The translations under genes and the position numbers were made by a program. A stretch of DNA of 23,739 bases from Granulosicoccus sp964437945 (GTDB lineage: Bacteria > Pseudomonadota > Gammaproteobacteria > Granulosicoccales > Granulosicoccaceae). Positions 7,331 through 17,101 of this stretch are shown here, in pieces; positions within the stretch are counted from its first letter, which is position 1; each line of letters starts with the position of its first letter. The notes below the pieces were generated by a model. That model was given only the letters and a program-made list of their open reading frames with translations, was not told the origin of the DNA and did not search any database. The DNA is taken from positions 1 to 23,739 of the forward strand of contig CAYTJF010000066.1 in assembly GCA_964437945.1 (NCBI GenBank). The letters run 5' to 3'.

Positions 7331-9496
7331 TTAACCAGGTGACAATTCATGGTCAGCGTGTTCTGCTTGATGATGATCGGCGTGAATCAGTGCCTCTCCA
7401 ATCGGCAAGCTAATGGTGAACGTTGTGCTTCCCCCAGGCACAGACTCAACATCTATTGCACCACCATAACGTTGCACAATACCGTAGCTTACCGACAAGC
7501 CTAAGCCCGTCCCACCTTCTTTACCAAAGGTAAAAAACGGATCAAACAATCTGGGCAGATGCTCCGAAGTTATGCCAGTTCCGTTATCCTGAACCTCTAT
7601 GCAAACTACACCGCCTTCACCCACAAAGGTACTGACGATAATCTCGCCATAGTCTGCCACTGCCTGTGAAGCATTCAGCACCAGATTGACGATAACTTGC
7701 TGCAACCCGAGTTTGTCAATGGTAATTCGCGGTATCGGTTTAAAGCTGGTTACCAGGTTAATGTTTTTTTGCGACACCTCCTGTTTAACCAGCACCAGGG
7801 AAGACTCAATAAGCTCATTGATCTCAACCAATTCGATCAGCACTGGTGAAGTCTCGCTGTATTGCATACTGGAGGTAAGTGTAGACAAACCCGATTGCTC
7901 ATCCTGCTCAGAAGGTGCTGTGGTTGTTGGTCTGGAGTATTGCAATAATCGATCTGTAATAGAGCGAATGCGATAAACCTGCTCAATGATCAGATCAATT
8001 TCGGTCTGTACATCTTCACCATGCTCACCCATTTCCTGAATAAGAATATCCATATTGCCCAATATGACAGCCGTTGGGTTATTGATTTCATGCGCAACAC
8101 CTGCCGTTAATTGACCTACCGCCGCCAGCCGCTCAGCTGTAGCCAATTTCTGCTGGGCTTCGTGCAACAGGTTTATCGATTCCTGCAATGAGGTGTTTTT
8201 TAATTTCAGCTCGGTAGTGCGCTCCTGGACTTTTTGCTCCAGCTCATTAGCATTCGCTTTAATTTGCGCACTGTTCTTCTCCAACGTGTCCAACATAGAA
8301 TCAAATTGGGTGGCCAGCTCACCAATCTCGTCATGCACTTTCAATTTTCCAATACGCCGATGCTTACCGGCAGCCGTTGCACGAACGACACCTGCAATAG
8401 ACTCAACCGGTTTAAAGATGGATTTCGCCCCTAAGATTGCAGCAACCACAGCGAGCAGTGCGCCAGCCAGAACGACCGCTGCGATTAGCGCAATTGCGCG
8501 ATATAAATCGCTTCGAAACGGTGCTTCCAAATACCCCGCGTATAGCATGCCAACGCGATTGCCATAAACATCGACAATTGGCTGATAAGCAGAGATGTAC
8601 CAGTCGTTAACCACGAATGCCCGATTTATCCAGGTGACACCCTGTTCCAATACAGAGTTTCGCACTTCCACAGAAACGCGCGTTCCCAGCGCACGCATAT
8701 CATCGCTGCCTGGCACATTGGTGGTTATTCGAACATCATCGAGGAACACGGTTACTGTGCCGCGACTGCCTTCTGCAAGACTGCCTGGCCCGTAAACCAG
8801 ATCTCGTATTTCATCAACGAACGCAAAATTCCTATTAAGCAACAGGCCGCCCTCCAACACACCCAGTGCTACACCATCATTACCGCGAACGCGTTGCAAT
8901 ACGCGAATAACCATGGCTCGATCTTCCACCGTTTTGTCGGTAGGAGCTGCACGTGGCGTGTCAATTAAGGGGAACACGACTTTTTGCGCTAGCGATTCAC
9001 TCTCAGCTGACCAGACTAATTTGGAATAAATTTCAATACCCGAAGCTGTATCCAATGGCGCTTCAGTCGCCCAATCTGAAAACACACTCTCCGTTAATGG
9101 TGATCGATTCAAATCCCTATTTACCCACCCCTTTTCACTTAGCCGTTGCGTGCCGTCGTTACTGAGCAAATTGACGAAATCAAATCCACCCTGCTCTTTC
9201 TGCCGATTGAGTAAATGCATAACCCCATAGGCATAGTCATTTTGTAAATGAGCTGAAAATGCAGAACTATTTGCCAACGAGGTTAGTGCTCTTTGTCGAT
9301 CAAATTGTATTCGATCAAATACATCGTGCGTGACACGAAGATCTGTATTGACTTTAGTGAACAGCTGCTTATACGTGTAGGACGTTGACCAGTGAGCGGC
9401 CAACACGATAACCGTACCGGAGAGCAACAACAATGGCCCCAGAACCAGAGCCAGCAACTTGTGGCGAAGACTTAGTCCACGGATGAAATCAACCAT
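7331..9496 (-). CDS. Cache-domain sensor histidine kinase
   Basis: A 721-aa membrane sensor. Layout: TM1 (13-34), a large periplasmic Cache-type region (35-330) containing RGTVTVFLDDVRITTN and a WYISAYQP segment typical of Cache_3-Cache_2 ligand sensors, and TM2 (332-356). HAMP follows (357-408), then a coiled coil (410-458), HisKA with phospho-acceptor H469 in AGVAHEINNP, and HATPase_c with N608, DNGTG and GTGLGLS. The last ~17 residues are unusually histidine-rich (H705, H708, H709, H713, H716). It follows the response-regulator gene after 22 bp on the same strand, so the two form a cognate pair. The ligand is unknown; proximity to nagA does not prove sugar sensing. Confidence 0.92.
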   Translation of the reverse strand: MVDFIRGLSLRHKLLALVLGPLLLLSGTVIVLAAHWSTSYTYKQLFTKVNTDLRVTHDVFDRIQFDRQRALTSLANSSAFSAHLQNDYAYGVMHLLNRQKEQGGFDFVNLLSNDGTQRLSEKGWVNRDLNRSPLTESVFSDWATEAPLDTASGIEIYSKLVWSAESESLAQKVVFPLIDTPRAAPTDKTVEDRAMVIRVLQRVRGNDGVALGVLEGGLLLNRNFAFVDEIRDLVYGPGSLAEGSRGTVTVFLDDVRITTNVPGSDDMRALGTRVSVEVRNSVLEQGVTWINRAFVVNDWYISAYQPIVDVYGNRVGMLYAGYLEAPFRSDLYRAIALIAAVVLAGALLAVVAAILGAKSIFKPVESIAGVVRATAAGKHRRIGKLKVHDEIGELATQFDSMLDTLEKNSAQIKANANELEQKVQERTTELKLKNTSLQESINLLHEAQQKLATAERLAAVGQLTAGVAHEINNPTAVILGNMDILIQEMGEHGEDVQTEIDLIIEQVYRIRSITDRLLQYSRPTTTAPSEQDEQSGLSTLTSSMQYSETSPVLIELVEINELIESSLVLVKQEVSQKNINLVTSFKPIPRITIDKLGLQQVIVNLVLNASQAVADYGEIIVSTFVGEGGVVCIEVQDNGTGITSEHLPRLFDPFFTFGKEGGTGLGLSVSYGIVQRYGGAIDVESVPGGSTTFTISLPIGEALIHADHHQAEHADHELSPG

Positions 9497-9518
9497 GACA
9501 CGCGTTCAAAGTGGCAGC

Positions 9519-11006
9519 TCAGCCGGTGGTTGCACTAGAGGGGTTGGGGGAGGTTTGCCCGTACCACAAGTTTTGCTTTCTTTCGAGGGTCTTGCGCGAC
9601 ACTCCCAGTTGTCGGGCGGCCGCCGACTTATTGTTATTGACTGAGGCCAACACTGTTTCAATGTGCGCACGTTCCACTTCGTCAACAGTCCAGCTTAACG
9701 GATAACCATTACCGGCATCTGCGGCATCGGATTCAGACGTTTGCATACTGTCAGCGGGCAATCGACCTAATAGTAAGGTTCTTTCAATGACATTTTTAAG
9801 TTCGCGAACATTACCCGGCCAATGGTAATCGTTAAGCCTTTGCCAATCTGTGTGCATGAGTTCTATTGGTACCATTCGCATTTCAGCCGATAAGATTTCG
9901 AAAAAATGCTCCACCAACGCCGGTATGTCTGAGCGACGATCACGCAGTGCAGGCACGGTGATAGGCAATACATTGAGTCGATAATATAGATCACTACGAA
10001 ACTGATCTAATTGTGAATCGCCAGCCAAATCCCGGTTAGTTGCTGCAACCACTCTTACGTTCACTGGTATCTCTTTCTCACAACCGACCTGTCGAATGGT
10101 TTTCTCTTCAAGCACACGCAACAACTTTGATTGCATGGCAGGCGGTAACTCACCCACTTCATCGAGAAACAAAGTGCCACCATCGGCGTGCAGAAATAAT
10201 CCCTCACGAGATTGTGTGGCACCGACGAACGCACCCTTTACATGACCAAACAATTCGCTTTCAAACAGCTCAGGCGCAATTGTGCCGCAATTTAAAGGTA
10301 CAAAAGGACCGGTTCGTTGCGACATGCTGTGTACAGCACGAGCAATAAGTTCCTTGCCGGTGCCGGTTTCTCCTTGAATTAACACGTTGGACTGAGTTGG
10401 CGCGACACGTTCGGCCAATTCCATGGTTTCTTTGATAACATCGCTGTCGCCAACCACACCGCGATCAACTCTCACTTGATTAAGTTGTAAGCGAAGCAGC
10501 GAATTTTCTCGAAGAATTTGACGTTTTTGCAGCGCAAGCTGCATGGCCATTAACATTTGTTCGGTGCGAAACGGTTTCATAATGAAATCGTCGGCACCAT
10601 TTCTAAGAGCTGCTATAGCCATATCAAGATCGGCATAGGCTGTCATATAGATAACATGCGTGCGAACGCCGGCTTCACGCAACTGGCGCAACCAGTCAAG
10701 ACCAGACAGTCCCGGTAAGCGGATATCCACTAGCAGTAAATCAAAGTGATAGCGAAGGCGCAGGGCCTCAGCCTCTTCGGCACTACCAGCCACTTCAAGC
10801 AACGCGCAGCGTTTTTCCAGTGAGCGCTTCAGGAAATTGCGCATACCTGGTTCATCATCGACAACCAACACCGCGACCGAACTGAGTAGTTTGTCGAGTG
10901 TTTCCAGATCAGCTGTATTGCGACTGGATTTTCTGGTTGCGCCAATAGATGTAACGGACACTGCAGCCCTGATAGTCTGTTCCTTTGTTGAGACACTATG
11001 ACACAA
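9519..11006 (-). CDS. NtrC-family response regulator (receiver, AAA+, Fis HTH) with variant GAFVGA loop
   Basis: Receiver domain at ~45-160 with acidic pair D50/D51, phospho-acceptor D94 and K144. AAA+ domain at ~185-415 with Walker A GETGTGKE (212-219), Walker B GGTLFLDEVGE (276-286) and arginine-rich FRSDLYYRLNVLP. A Fis-type helix-turn-helix (458-478) contains SAAARQLGVSRKTLERK. Such proteins open sigma54 promoters, but the loop that touches sigma54, normally GAFTGA, reads GAFVGA (258-263). It is encoded upstream of the Cache kinase that should phosphorylate it. The start is uncertain: 11006 is a TTG, while a GTG at 10961 has CAGGG about 6 bases upstream and may be the real start. Confidence 0.92.
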   Translation of the reverse strand: MCHSVSTKEQTIRAAVSVTSIGATRKSSRNTADLETLDKLLSSVAVLVVDDEPGMRNFLKRSLEKRCALLEVAGSAEEAEALRLRYHFDLLLVDIRLPGLSGLDWLRQLREAGVRTHVIYMTAYADLDMAIAALRNGADDFIMKPFRTEQMLMAMQLALQKRQILRENSLLRLQLNQVRVDRGVVGDSDVIKETMELAERVAPTQSNVLIQGETGTGKELIARAVHSMSQRTGPFVPLNCGTIAPELFESELFGHVKGAFVGATQSREGLFLHADGGTLFLDEVGELPPAMQSKLLRVLEEKTIRQVGCEKEIPVNVRVVAATNRDLAGDSQLDQFRSDLYYRLNVLPITVPALRDRRSDIPALVEHFFEILSAEMRMVPIELMHTDWQRLNDYHWPGNVRELKNVIERTLLLGRLPADSMQTSESDAADAGNGYPLSWTVDEVERAHIETVLASVNNNKSAAARQLGVSRKTLERKQNLWYGQTSPNPSSATTG

Positions 11007-11310
11007 TTGTTGCTCTGGTCAACCACAAAAGCACCGTATTTTCCCAAAACGCCCGATAACGCCGTCTGAACATGCGTATGTAACGATGCTAAATTGCTGA
11101 TACTAAATAATAAACAGAAAAAACGGGCGCGTTTGAATTGGTCCTAATTTGGCCAATTTGAGCGCGAGGCAAACCGGTCTGCTGTAAGTGATGATGTTCT
11201 ACAGAAGGCTTAAATACCCTATTTAGGTGAACACTCAGTCGATACCAGTACGAGCCGATGCCACAGAGTGGCTGTCGTACAATACGGCAGCCAGATTCAT
11301 CACACTGTTC
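11007..11310. other. Divergent intergenic region between response regulator and methyltransferase
   Basis: This stretch should contain both promoters. I see AT-rich segments near 11090-11120 and an interrupted AATTGG...CCAATT inverted repeat near 11137-11159, but no convincing -35/-10 pair and no TGGCAC-N5-TTGC sigma54 site. The part from 11227 may instead be coding if the methyltransferase starts at its GTG. Confidence 0.4.
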
Positions 11311-13233
11311 ATGACAACCATGCTCAACACGCTAGCCGAAACCACAGAGGTAAAAAATAAATCGATTCGGCCCGTGCTGAAATGGGCCGGTGGAAAACGA
11401 CAACTTGTGCCACAGCTTGTGGCCAGAATGCCTGCCAGCTACGGTACTTATCTGGAACCGTTTTTTGGCGGTGGTGCACTGTTCTTTCATCTGCAACCCA
11501 ATCAATCCGTTATTGGCGATGCCAATTCCGAACTCATTAATCTATACAGAGTGATTGCATCCGATCTGGAAGCACTTATTACAGAGTTACAGCAACACAA
11601 GAATGATTCAGACTATTTTTATGCACAGCGCGCTCTGGATGTAACCCGCCTTACCAAGGTGCAGGCAGCGGCACGAACACTTTTTTTAAATCGAACCTGT
11701 TTTAACGGACTTTATCGTGTAAACAAAAAAGGTCAATTCAATGTACCTTTTGGCAAATACGTTAACCCGACCATTTGTGACGAAAATGGTTTGTCGATGG
11801 CTGCCGCATTGCTTAAAAAGTCAACTATTGTTGATGCAGACTATCGTTGTATTTTGCGTCAATATACAAAACCAAATGACTTTGTGTTTCTCGACCCGCC
11901 CTATCACCCGGTGTCTCAATACAGCGACTTTAAACGCTATACGAAAGAACAATTCAGAGAACAGGATCAAATTGATTTAGCGGCCGAGGTCGAAAAACTA
12001 CACGACAATGGCTGCCACGTTTTGTTGACCAACTCGAACAGCGAATTTATTTTAGATTTATATAAAAAATTCAAGTTAGACGTGGTTGATGCAAAACGCA
12101 ATATAAACAGCAAAGCCAACAAACGGATTGGCAAAGATGTGATTATCACCGCGACACCTGTAAAAACACACGCCAGTGCGCTAATACAACCATTGCAACC
12201 ATCAAGTCAGGAACAACAGGACAAATTCCCACCTACCCGTTTTATGGGTTCGAAAAATAAAATTATCCAACCTGTTCAACAAGCCATAATGACGCAGCAA
12301 TGCGAGAGTGTCCTGGATTTGTTTTCAGGCTCAGGTGTGGTCAGTTACATGCTAAAAGCCTATGGGAAACAGGTGATCAGCAACGACTATATGGCGTTCA
12401 GCGCAATGATCACAAAGGCCTTGATTGAAAACAACAACGTCACGCTTCCAACCGAAGTAGCCAGAAGCTTACTCGAAGCTAACAGTGCTTCAGACCAATT
12501 TGTTGAACAAAACTTCGACAAGCTTTACTTTACAAGATCCGAAAACCAGCTGATCGACAATATCCGCGCCAACATTAAAACACTGGATAATCCGTACGCC
12601 CAGGCGATCGCGATATCGGCATTAGTCAGAGCCTGCTTTAAAAAAAGGCCTCGTGGCATCTTCACTTATGTAGGACAACGCTATGATGATGGTCGCAAAG
12701 ACTTAAAAACTACTTTGTCCGATCATTTTCTGATCGCCGTCAAGGCATTCAATGATGCCGTATTCGATAACGGAAAAAATAACATTGTATCCAGGCTTGA
12801 TGCCTTACAAACAGAATACCAACCAGACTTAGTGTATATAGACCCACCTTACTACAGTCCACATTCTGACAACGAATACGTGCGACGGTATCATTTTGTC
12901 GAAGGCATTGCCTGCGACTGGCAAGGCGTGGAGATGCAATGGGAAACCAAAACTCGAAAATTTAAATCCTACCCAACACCCTTTAGCACCCGAAAAGGCG
13001 CAGTCGATGCGTTCGACACTTTGTTCTCCATGTACCGACAAAGCACTATGGTTGTGTCGTATTCCTCTAATTCAAAACCAACTAAAGATGAAATGCTCGA
13101 ATTGCTGGGTACCTATAAGTCCAGCGTAGAAGTTGTGTCTGTTAACCATCGGTATTCTTTCGGCAATCAACGACACAAAGTCCAGAACAATAACAATGAG
13201 GTGAGCGAATATATTTTTATCGCGAGTAACTGA
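11227..13233 (+). CDS. Orphan double-domain (M.FokI-like) DNA adenine-N6 methyltransferase
   Basis: One 668-aa chain holds two complete D12-class methyltransferase units. Unit 1 is Dam-like: KWAGGK (52-57), SAM-binding EPFFGGG (77-83), NRTCFNGLYRVNKKGQFNVP, catalytic DPPY (223-226) and VLLTNSNS. Unit 2 has RFMGSK (338-343), DLFSGSG (364-370), catalytic DPPY (539-542) and VRRYHFVEG. Two fused D12 units are known from type IIS enzymes such as M.FokI and M.StsI, where each half methylates one strand of an asymmetric site. From memory, M.FokI starts with the RFIGSK-type half, so the order here seems reversed. No endonuclease gene lies on either side. Start: GTG 11227 has no SD; ATGs at 11311 and 11320 are equally plausible and would remove a non-conserved tail. 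Confidence 0.92.
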   Translation: MNTQSIPVRADATEWLSYNTAARFITLFMTTMLNTLAETTEVKNKSIRPVLKWAGGKRQLVPQLVARMPASYGTYLEPFFGGGALFFHLQPNQSVIGDANSELINLYRVIASDLEALITELQQHKNDSDYFYAQRALDVTRLTKVQAAARTLFLNRTCFNGLYRVNKKGQFNVPFGKYVNPTICDENGLSMAAALLKKSTIVDADYRCILRQYTKPNDFVFLDPPYHPVSQYSDFKRYTKEQFREQDQIDLAAEVEKLHDNGCHVLLTNSNSEFILDLYKKFKLDVVDAKRNINSKANKRIGKDVIITATPVKTHASALIQPLQPSSQEQQDKFPPTRFMGSKNKIIQPVQQAIMTQQCESVLDLFSGSGVVSYMLKAYGKQVISNDYMAFSAMITKALIENNNVTLPTEVARSLLEANSASDQFVEQNFDKLYFTRSENQLIDNIRANIKTLDNPYAQAIAISALVRACFKKRPRGIFTYVGQRYDDGRKDLKTTLSDHFLIAVKAFNDAVFDNGKNNIVSRLDALQTEYQPDLVYIDPPYYSPHSDNEYVRRYHFVEGIACDWQGVEMQWETKTRKFKSYPTPFSTRKGAVDAFDTLFSMYRQSTMVVSYSSNSKPTKDEMLELLGTYKSSVEVVSVNHRYSFGNQRHKVQNNNNEVSEYIFIASN

Positions 13234-13275
13234 ACATCACTGCACCGTAGTACCGTTTGACAATTGACAGTGTGC

Positions 13276-16200
13276 CTAAGAGCCCGTTTTTTTATGCGTT
13301 GAACCATCTTTAACATCGATGTACTTTGCCAACAGCGCGTTCAGGGCATCTACATCAATGGGTTTGGTAATGTAGTCATTCATACCCGCCTCAAGACACC
13401 GCTCTCTATCACCCTTCAGTGCATTAGCCGTTAGCGCTATAATTGGAATCGCTTGTATGTTCTTCTGAATCTCTATTTTGCGAATCGCGCGTGAGGCCTC
13501 GAAACCATCCAGCACTGGCATTTGACAATCCATTAGTACGATATTAAATTTGCCTACTGCGCTGTCGCTGAGAATGTCCACAGCCTCTTGTCCGTCATTG
13601 GCCGTATCGACGACAAAGCCTGCTTGCTCAAGTATTTCTATGGCTACTATCTGGTTTACCATATTGTCTTCAACCAATAAAATACGCGTCTTAGCAGCAA
13701 CGTTCAACGCAACTGCTGTTTCAAATTCAGAAGCAGACGCAGGAACAGGAGCATCTAAAGATTCGTTACTCTGCTCAGCCTTATCTGTGCCACCCGAGCG
13801 CAAGCGATCAACCATAACCGTTGCTATTGAATCGAACAAACGCGACGCACGCACCGGTTTTACCAACAGAGTGTTAAAACTCGACATCTCAGGGTCTTTG
13901 GGGCTTACTTGATCAATCGATGTCAACAGGATCAACTTAGCACTTTGACCAGCAGCAGTTTGCCGAATCTGATCAGCCAACTGCGCGCCATCGACTTCAG
14001 GCATATGGTAGTCGAGCAAAAACAATTCATATGCTCGTTTCTGTTCAACGGCATGGTTATGCAATGCCAGGGCTTCTACTGCACTTTTCGCACAATCTAC
14101 CTTTAATCCAAATGGCACCAATAGGTCGCGCGTCAGTTCAAGGTTAATTGGATGATCATCAACTACAAGCACGCGCATACCAGATAAGCCTGGTGGTAAC
14201 GTTGATCGATAACTGGTGGATTTTTTCGTTTGCGGCAGAGCTAAGTTGATGGCGACTTGCGTACCCACACCTAATTTACTGATTACCTTGATCTGGCCTT
14301 TCATTAACAAGATCAGTTGCCGACTGATCGTTAAGCCAAGACCAGTACCCCCGTATTTACGCGTTGTAGACGCGTCCGCCTGAGTGAACGAGTCAAACAA
14401 CTTGACAACATTATCCTCACTAATACCACAACCTGAATCTTTTATGACTAGTTGCAATATAACCACATTGTTATAGCGCTTTTTGCAAACTGCAGACAAA
14501 GAAATGGTCCCTTTCTCGGTAAACTTCACCGCATTTCCAAGAATGTTGATCAGTATCTGTCTCAGACGCTCAGGATCACCAACCACCCACTCAGGCAAGT
14601 CTGGTGGTATATGTCCAATAAGCTCAACTTGTTTACTGGCGGTTTGCGATGCGAATATATCAACAACATCAGCCAGTGTTTCGCGTAACGGAAACTCAAC
14701 CGATTGCAGTTCGAGTTTGCCAGCTTCGATTTTGGAAAAATCCAGTATGTCGTTGATGACTGACAATAAGCTCTTAGACGAGTTCTGCGCAATTTCAATG
14801 TAGCGCTGCTGATGCGATTCCAAATCGGTACGCTTGAGCAATTCAAGCATCCCTGTTACACCATTTAGCGGTGTACGAATTTCATGACTCATGTTCGCCA
14901 GAAACTGACTCTTCGCCTGGCTGGCGGCAGCGGCGGCTTTGTTGGCTACTTTTAGCTGCTCGATTTCTCGTCGCTCACTAATATCAGATAGTGATGCCAG
15001 CACACAATCCGCCTGTTCTTCATTGCCAGCGATGCTACGCATAGAACATAGCGCTATACCTTGTTTTTTATCAACCTCACGCACGAAAACCATTTCAGCA
15101 TTGAGTAGCTGACCCTGCTTCTTAAATTGTTTGAATAACCTTGCATGATCGCCAGGCGTTACAAATTCAAGTGAATCCATGCAATTGCCCAACGAACTTA
15201 TTAATTTATCAACTGAGGCATAACCAAGGATATTGGCCGCAGCACTATTGGCCGTTTGAATGTCCCCCTTCATTGAGAACTGAATGATACCTTCATTCGA
15301 ATTTTCAAAAATATATTGAAAATGAGATGCCTCTTTTAGTTGCTCGTAAGCTTTCGCACGGGTCTTGATTTCCAGACGTATACGTTCAAGCACCCTATTG
15401 TATTCACTGGCAATTCGCCCAACCTCAGTATGCGGCTCAACATCGACCTGCCTGTTAATGTCACCATCCTGACTCTGTTTCATCATGCTAGCCAGCAATT
15501 CCTGCACATCTGAAACAGCACCGTGTTCTGCAGTATTCAAACCTTCCATTTCTTGTGTATTGGACACCCGCATAGGCAAAATTTTGTTCGCAGCAAAAAA
15601 CACCGCGTAACCGACTACCAAACTCCAAGCTGCAACCACAACCGCACCAAGTGCCTGAACACCGAATTGAAACAGATGAGAGTGTCCATTCGGAAAAGAT
15701 GCACTATCACCAAGGATGGCGACTAGAAGAATGCCGACCAGTCCTGCAACACCATGCACCGGAAAAGCACCAACTACATCATCGATCTTGTATTTTTCCA
15801 GAACATAAGTAGCGTACTGCATTACCACGGCACTGACGATACCGACCAAAACTGCATCGAACGTGGAGTACACGTGCGCGCCAGCAGTAACACCAACTAG
15901 TCCTGCCAGTGTGCCGTTCAAGGCTGAACCGATGTCCGGTTTGCGGGTACGAAATATAAACCACACGATTAACACTACACTACCGGCAGCGGCGGACATG
16001 ACTGTGTTAATGGCGATATTAGCCAGGTTTTCTGAATAACCAACGGCACTACCGGTATTGAACCCAAACCAGCCGAACCAAAGCAACATCACACCCACGG
16101 TTGCCATCGGATAATTGCTCGCGTTTATGGGGCGATGCTCAGATGGGTTAACATCGTCATTAGCGAAACGCCCAATACGCGGACCAACAATCAACACAGC

Positions 16201-16734
16201 AACCAGTGCTAAACAACCACCAAGCAAATGCACAGCTGCGCCACCAGCAAAATCAATAAATCCCAAGCCAACCAGCCAACCCTGTGTGGCATCGGGGGAC
16301 ACGCTCTGTGTTGCTCCAGCCCAAATCCAATGCCCAGGGATCGGATATATAAAAACGGCAATGAGCAAACTAATGACCAGGTAAGCTGAGAAACTGGTTC
16401 GTTCAGCCAAAGCGCCGCCGACAATGGTTGCAGTGGCTCCACAGAACATAAGCTGAAACAGGAACCAGGCGCCATTGTTACTTTCAGTATTAAAGAAAAA
16501 CTGGGTGCTACCGAACAAACCCGACACACTGCTGCCGTACATAAGCCCGAAACCAACCATCCAATACGCGACTGCCGCAACGGAGAAATCGGACAGATTC
16601 TTGAAGGCAACATTTGTGTTGTTTTTTGATCGAACCAAGCCCGACTCAAACAGACAAAAACCAGCTTGCATCAGCATCACAAGGAAGGCACAGAGCAACA
16701 ACCAAGTGGTGTCGAGAGAGGTCAATGAATTCAT
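13276..16734 (-). CDS. Ammonium transporter fused to hybrid histidine kinase with two receivers
   Basis: Residues 1-~390 are a full Amt/MEP/Rh channel. The pore features match AmtB: F98, GALAER (107-112), D161 and H169 in DFAGGAAVH, F225/S229 in GFNTGSA, and the second pore histidine H327 in PVHGVAG. Then come a HAMP-like linker (~395-455), a PAS domain (~470-590), HisKA with H617 in MSHEIRTPLNG, HATPase_c (~715-835; DSGCGI, GGTGLGL), receiver 1 (~852-975, D908) and receiver 2 (~1015-1140, D1069). Amt-histidine-kinase fusions are a known minority architecture that senses external ammonium. Both kinase and pore residues look intact. No output domain is fused and no glnK lies next to it. It is convergent with the methyltransferase gene, 42 bp apart. 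Confidence 0.95.
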   Translation of the reverse strand: MNSLTSLDTTWLLLCAFLVMLMQAGFCLFESGLVRSKNNTNVAFKNLSDFSVAAVAYWMVGFGLMYGSSVSGLFGSTQFFFNTESNNGAWFLFQLMFCGATATIVGGALAERTSFSAYLVISLLIAVFIYPIPGHWIWAGATQSVSPDATQGWLVGLGFIDFAGGAAVHLLGGCLALVAVLIVGPRIGRFANDDVNPSEHRPINASNYPMATVGVMLLWFGWFGFNTGSAVGYSENLANIAINTVMSAAAGSVVLIVWFIFRTRKPDIGSALNGTLAGLVGVTAGAHVYSTFDAVLVGIVSAVVMQYATYVLEKYKIDDVVGAFPVHGVAGLVGILLVAILGDSASFPNGHSHLFQFGVQALGAVVVAAWSLVVGYAVFFAANKILPMRVSNTQEMEGLNTAEHGAVSDVQELLASMMKQSQDGDINRQVDVEPHTEVGRIASEYNRVLERIRLEIKTRAKAYEQLKEASHFQYIFENSNEGIIQFSMKGDIQTANSAAANILGYASVDKLISSLGNCMDSLEFVTPGDHARLFKQFKKQGQLLNAEMVFVREVDKKQGIALCSMRSIAGNEEQADCVLASLSDISERREIEQLKVANKAAAAASQAKSQFLANMSHEIRTPLNGVTGMLELLKRTDLESHQQRYIEIAQNSSKSLLSVINDILDFSKIEAGKLELQSVEFPLRETLADVVDIFASQTASKQVELIGHIPPDLPEWVVGDPERLRQILINILGNAVKFTEKGTISLSAVCKKRYNNVVILQLVIKDSGCGISEDNVVKLFDSFTQADASTTRKYGGTGLGLTISRQLILLMKGQIKVISKLGVGTQVAINLALPQTKKSTSYRSTLPPGLSGMRVLVVDDHPINLELTRDLLVPFGLKVDCAKSAVEALALHNHAVEQKRAYELFLLDYHMPEVDGAQLADQIRQTAAGQSAKLILLTSIDQVSPKDPEMSSFNTLLVKPVRASRLFDSIATVMVDRLRSGGTDKAEQSNESLDAPVPASASEFETAVALNVAAKTRILLVEDNMVNQIVAIEILEQAGFVVDTANDGQEAVDILSDSAVGKFNIVLMDCQMPVLDGFEASRAIRKIEIQKNIQAIPIIALTANALKGDRERCLEAGMNDYITKPIDVDALNALLAKYIDVKDGSTHKKTGS

Positions 16735-17101
16735 GACTGGGTTAGCAACAATAGAACACGTAATCCGGCTGCAAGCACTATTCCAGTATGCAGGCTAACC
16801 CCTAATGGTGAGCCGAAGACTCGGTGTTATGTGATGAGTTGCGAATATTTGTGACAGGTAATCGGTAGTTTGCGTACCGTTGTTTGGCGCTCGAATTGGC
16901 CTCATACTTACTTTAAAGACGAGGCCGAACACAATATGTTGATCTTAGTTGATCGTGATATGCGACTAGGCCCGGTGACAAGCACCGGGCATTCATTGCC
17001 ACTTGTATGGCAGAAGCCGCAAACGGCTAACCCATTAGTTAATTGGAGTGGCAGCCATTTGTTTACGATGTTGGTTGGTTAGCAGTTGATCAAGCGCAGT
17101 A
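16735..17101. other. Intergenic region upstream of the ammonium sensor gene
   Basis: This 367-bp gap holds the promoter region of the ammonium sensor gene and the 3' flank of the DUF805 gene. A 70-codon plus-strand frame (16870-17082) lacks an SD and any family resemblance, so I do not call it. The only clear structure is the hairpin at 16970-16990, plus a weaker AGCCG/CGGCT stem near 17015-17028. Confidence 0.5.
16970..16990. repeat. Perfect 8-bp GC-rich inverted repeat
   Basis: GCCCGGTG (16970-16977) and CACCGGGC (16983-16990) are exact reverse complements around the loop ACAAG. Neither strand has a T-run after it, so it is not a standard Rho-independent terminator. It lies about 110 bp past the end of the DUF805 gene and could be a transcript-end structure or a protein-binding site. 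Confidence 0.45.

Noticed and set aside
16870..17082. 70-codon plus-strand reading frame between the ammonium sensor and DUF805 genes
   Set aside because: No SD, no family resemblance, and it overlaps two hairpins; most likely non-coding.
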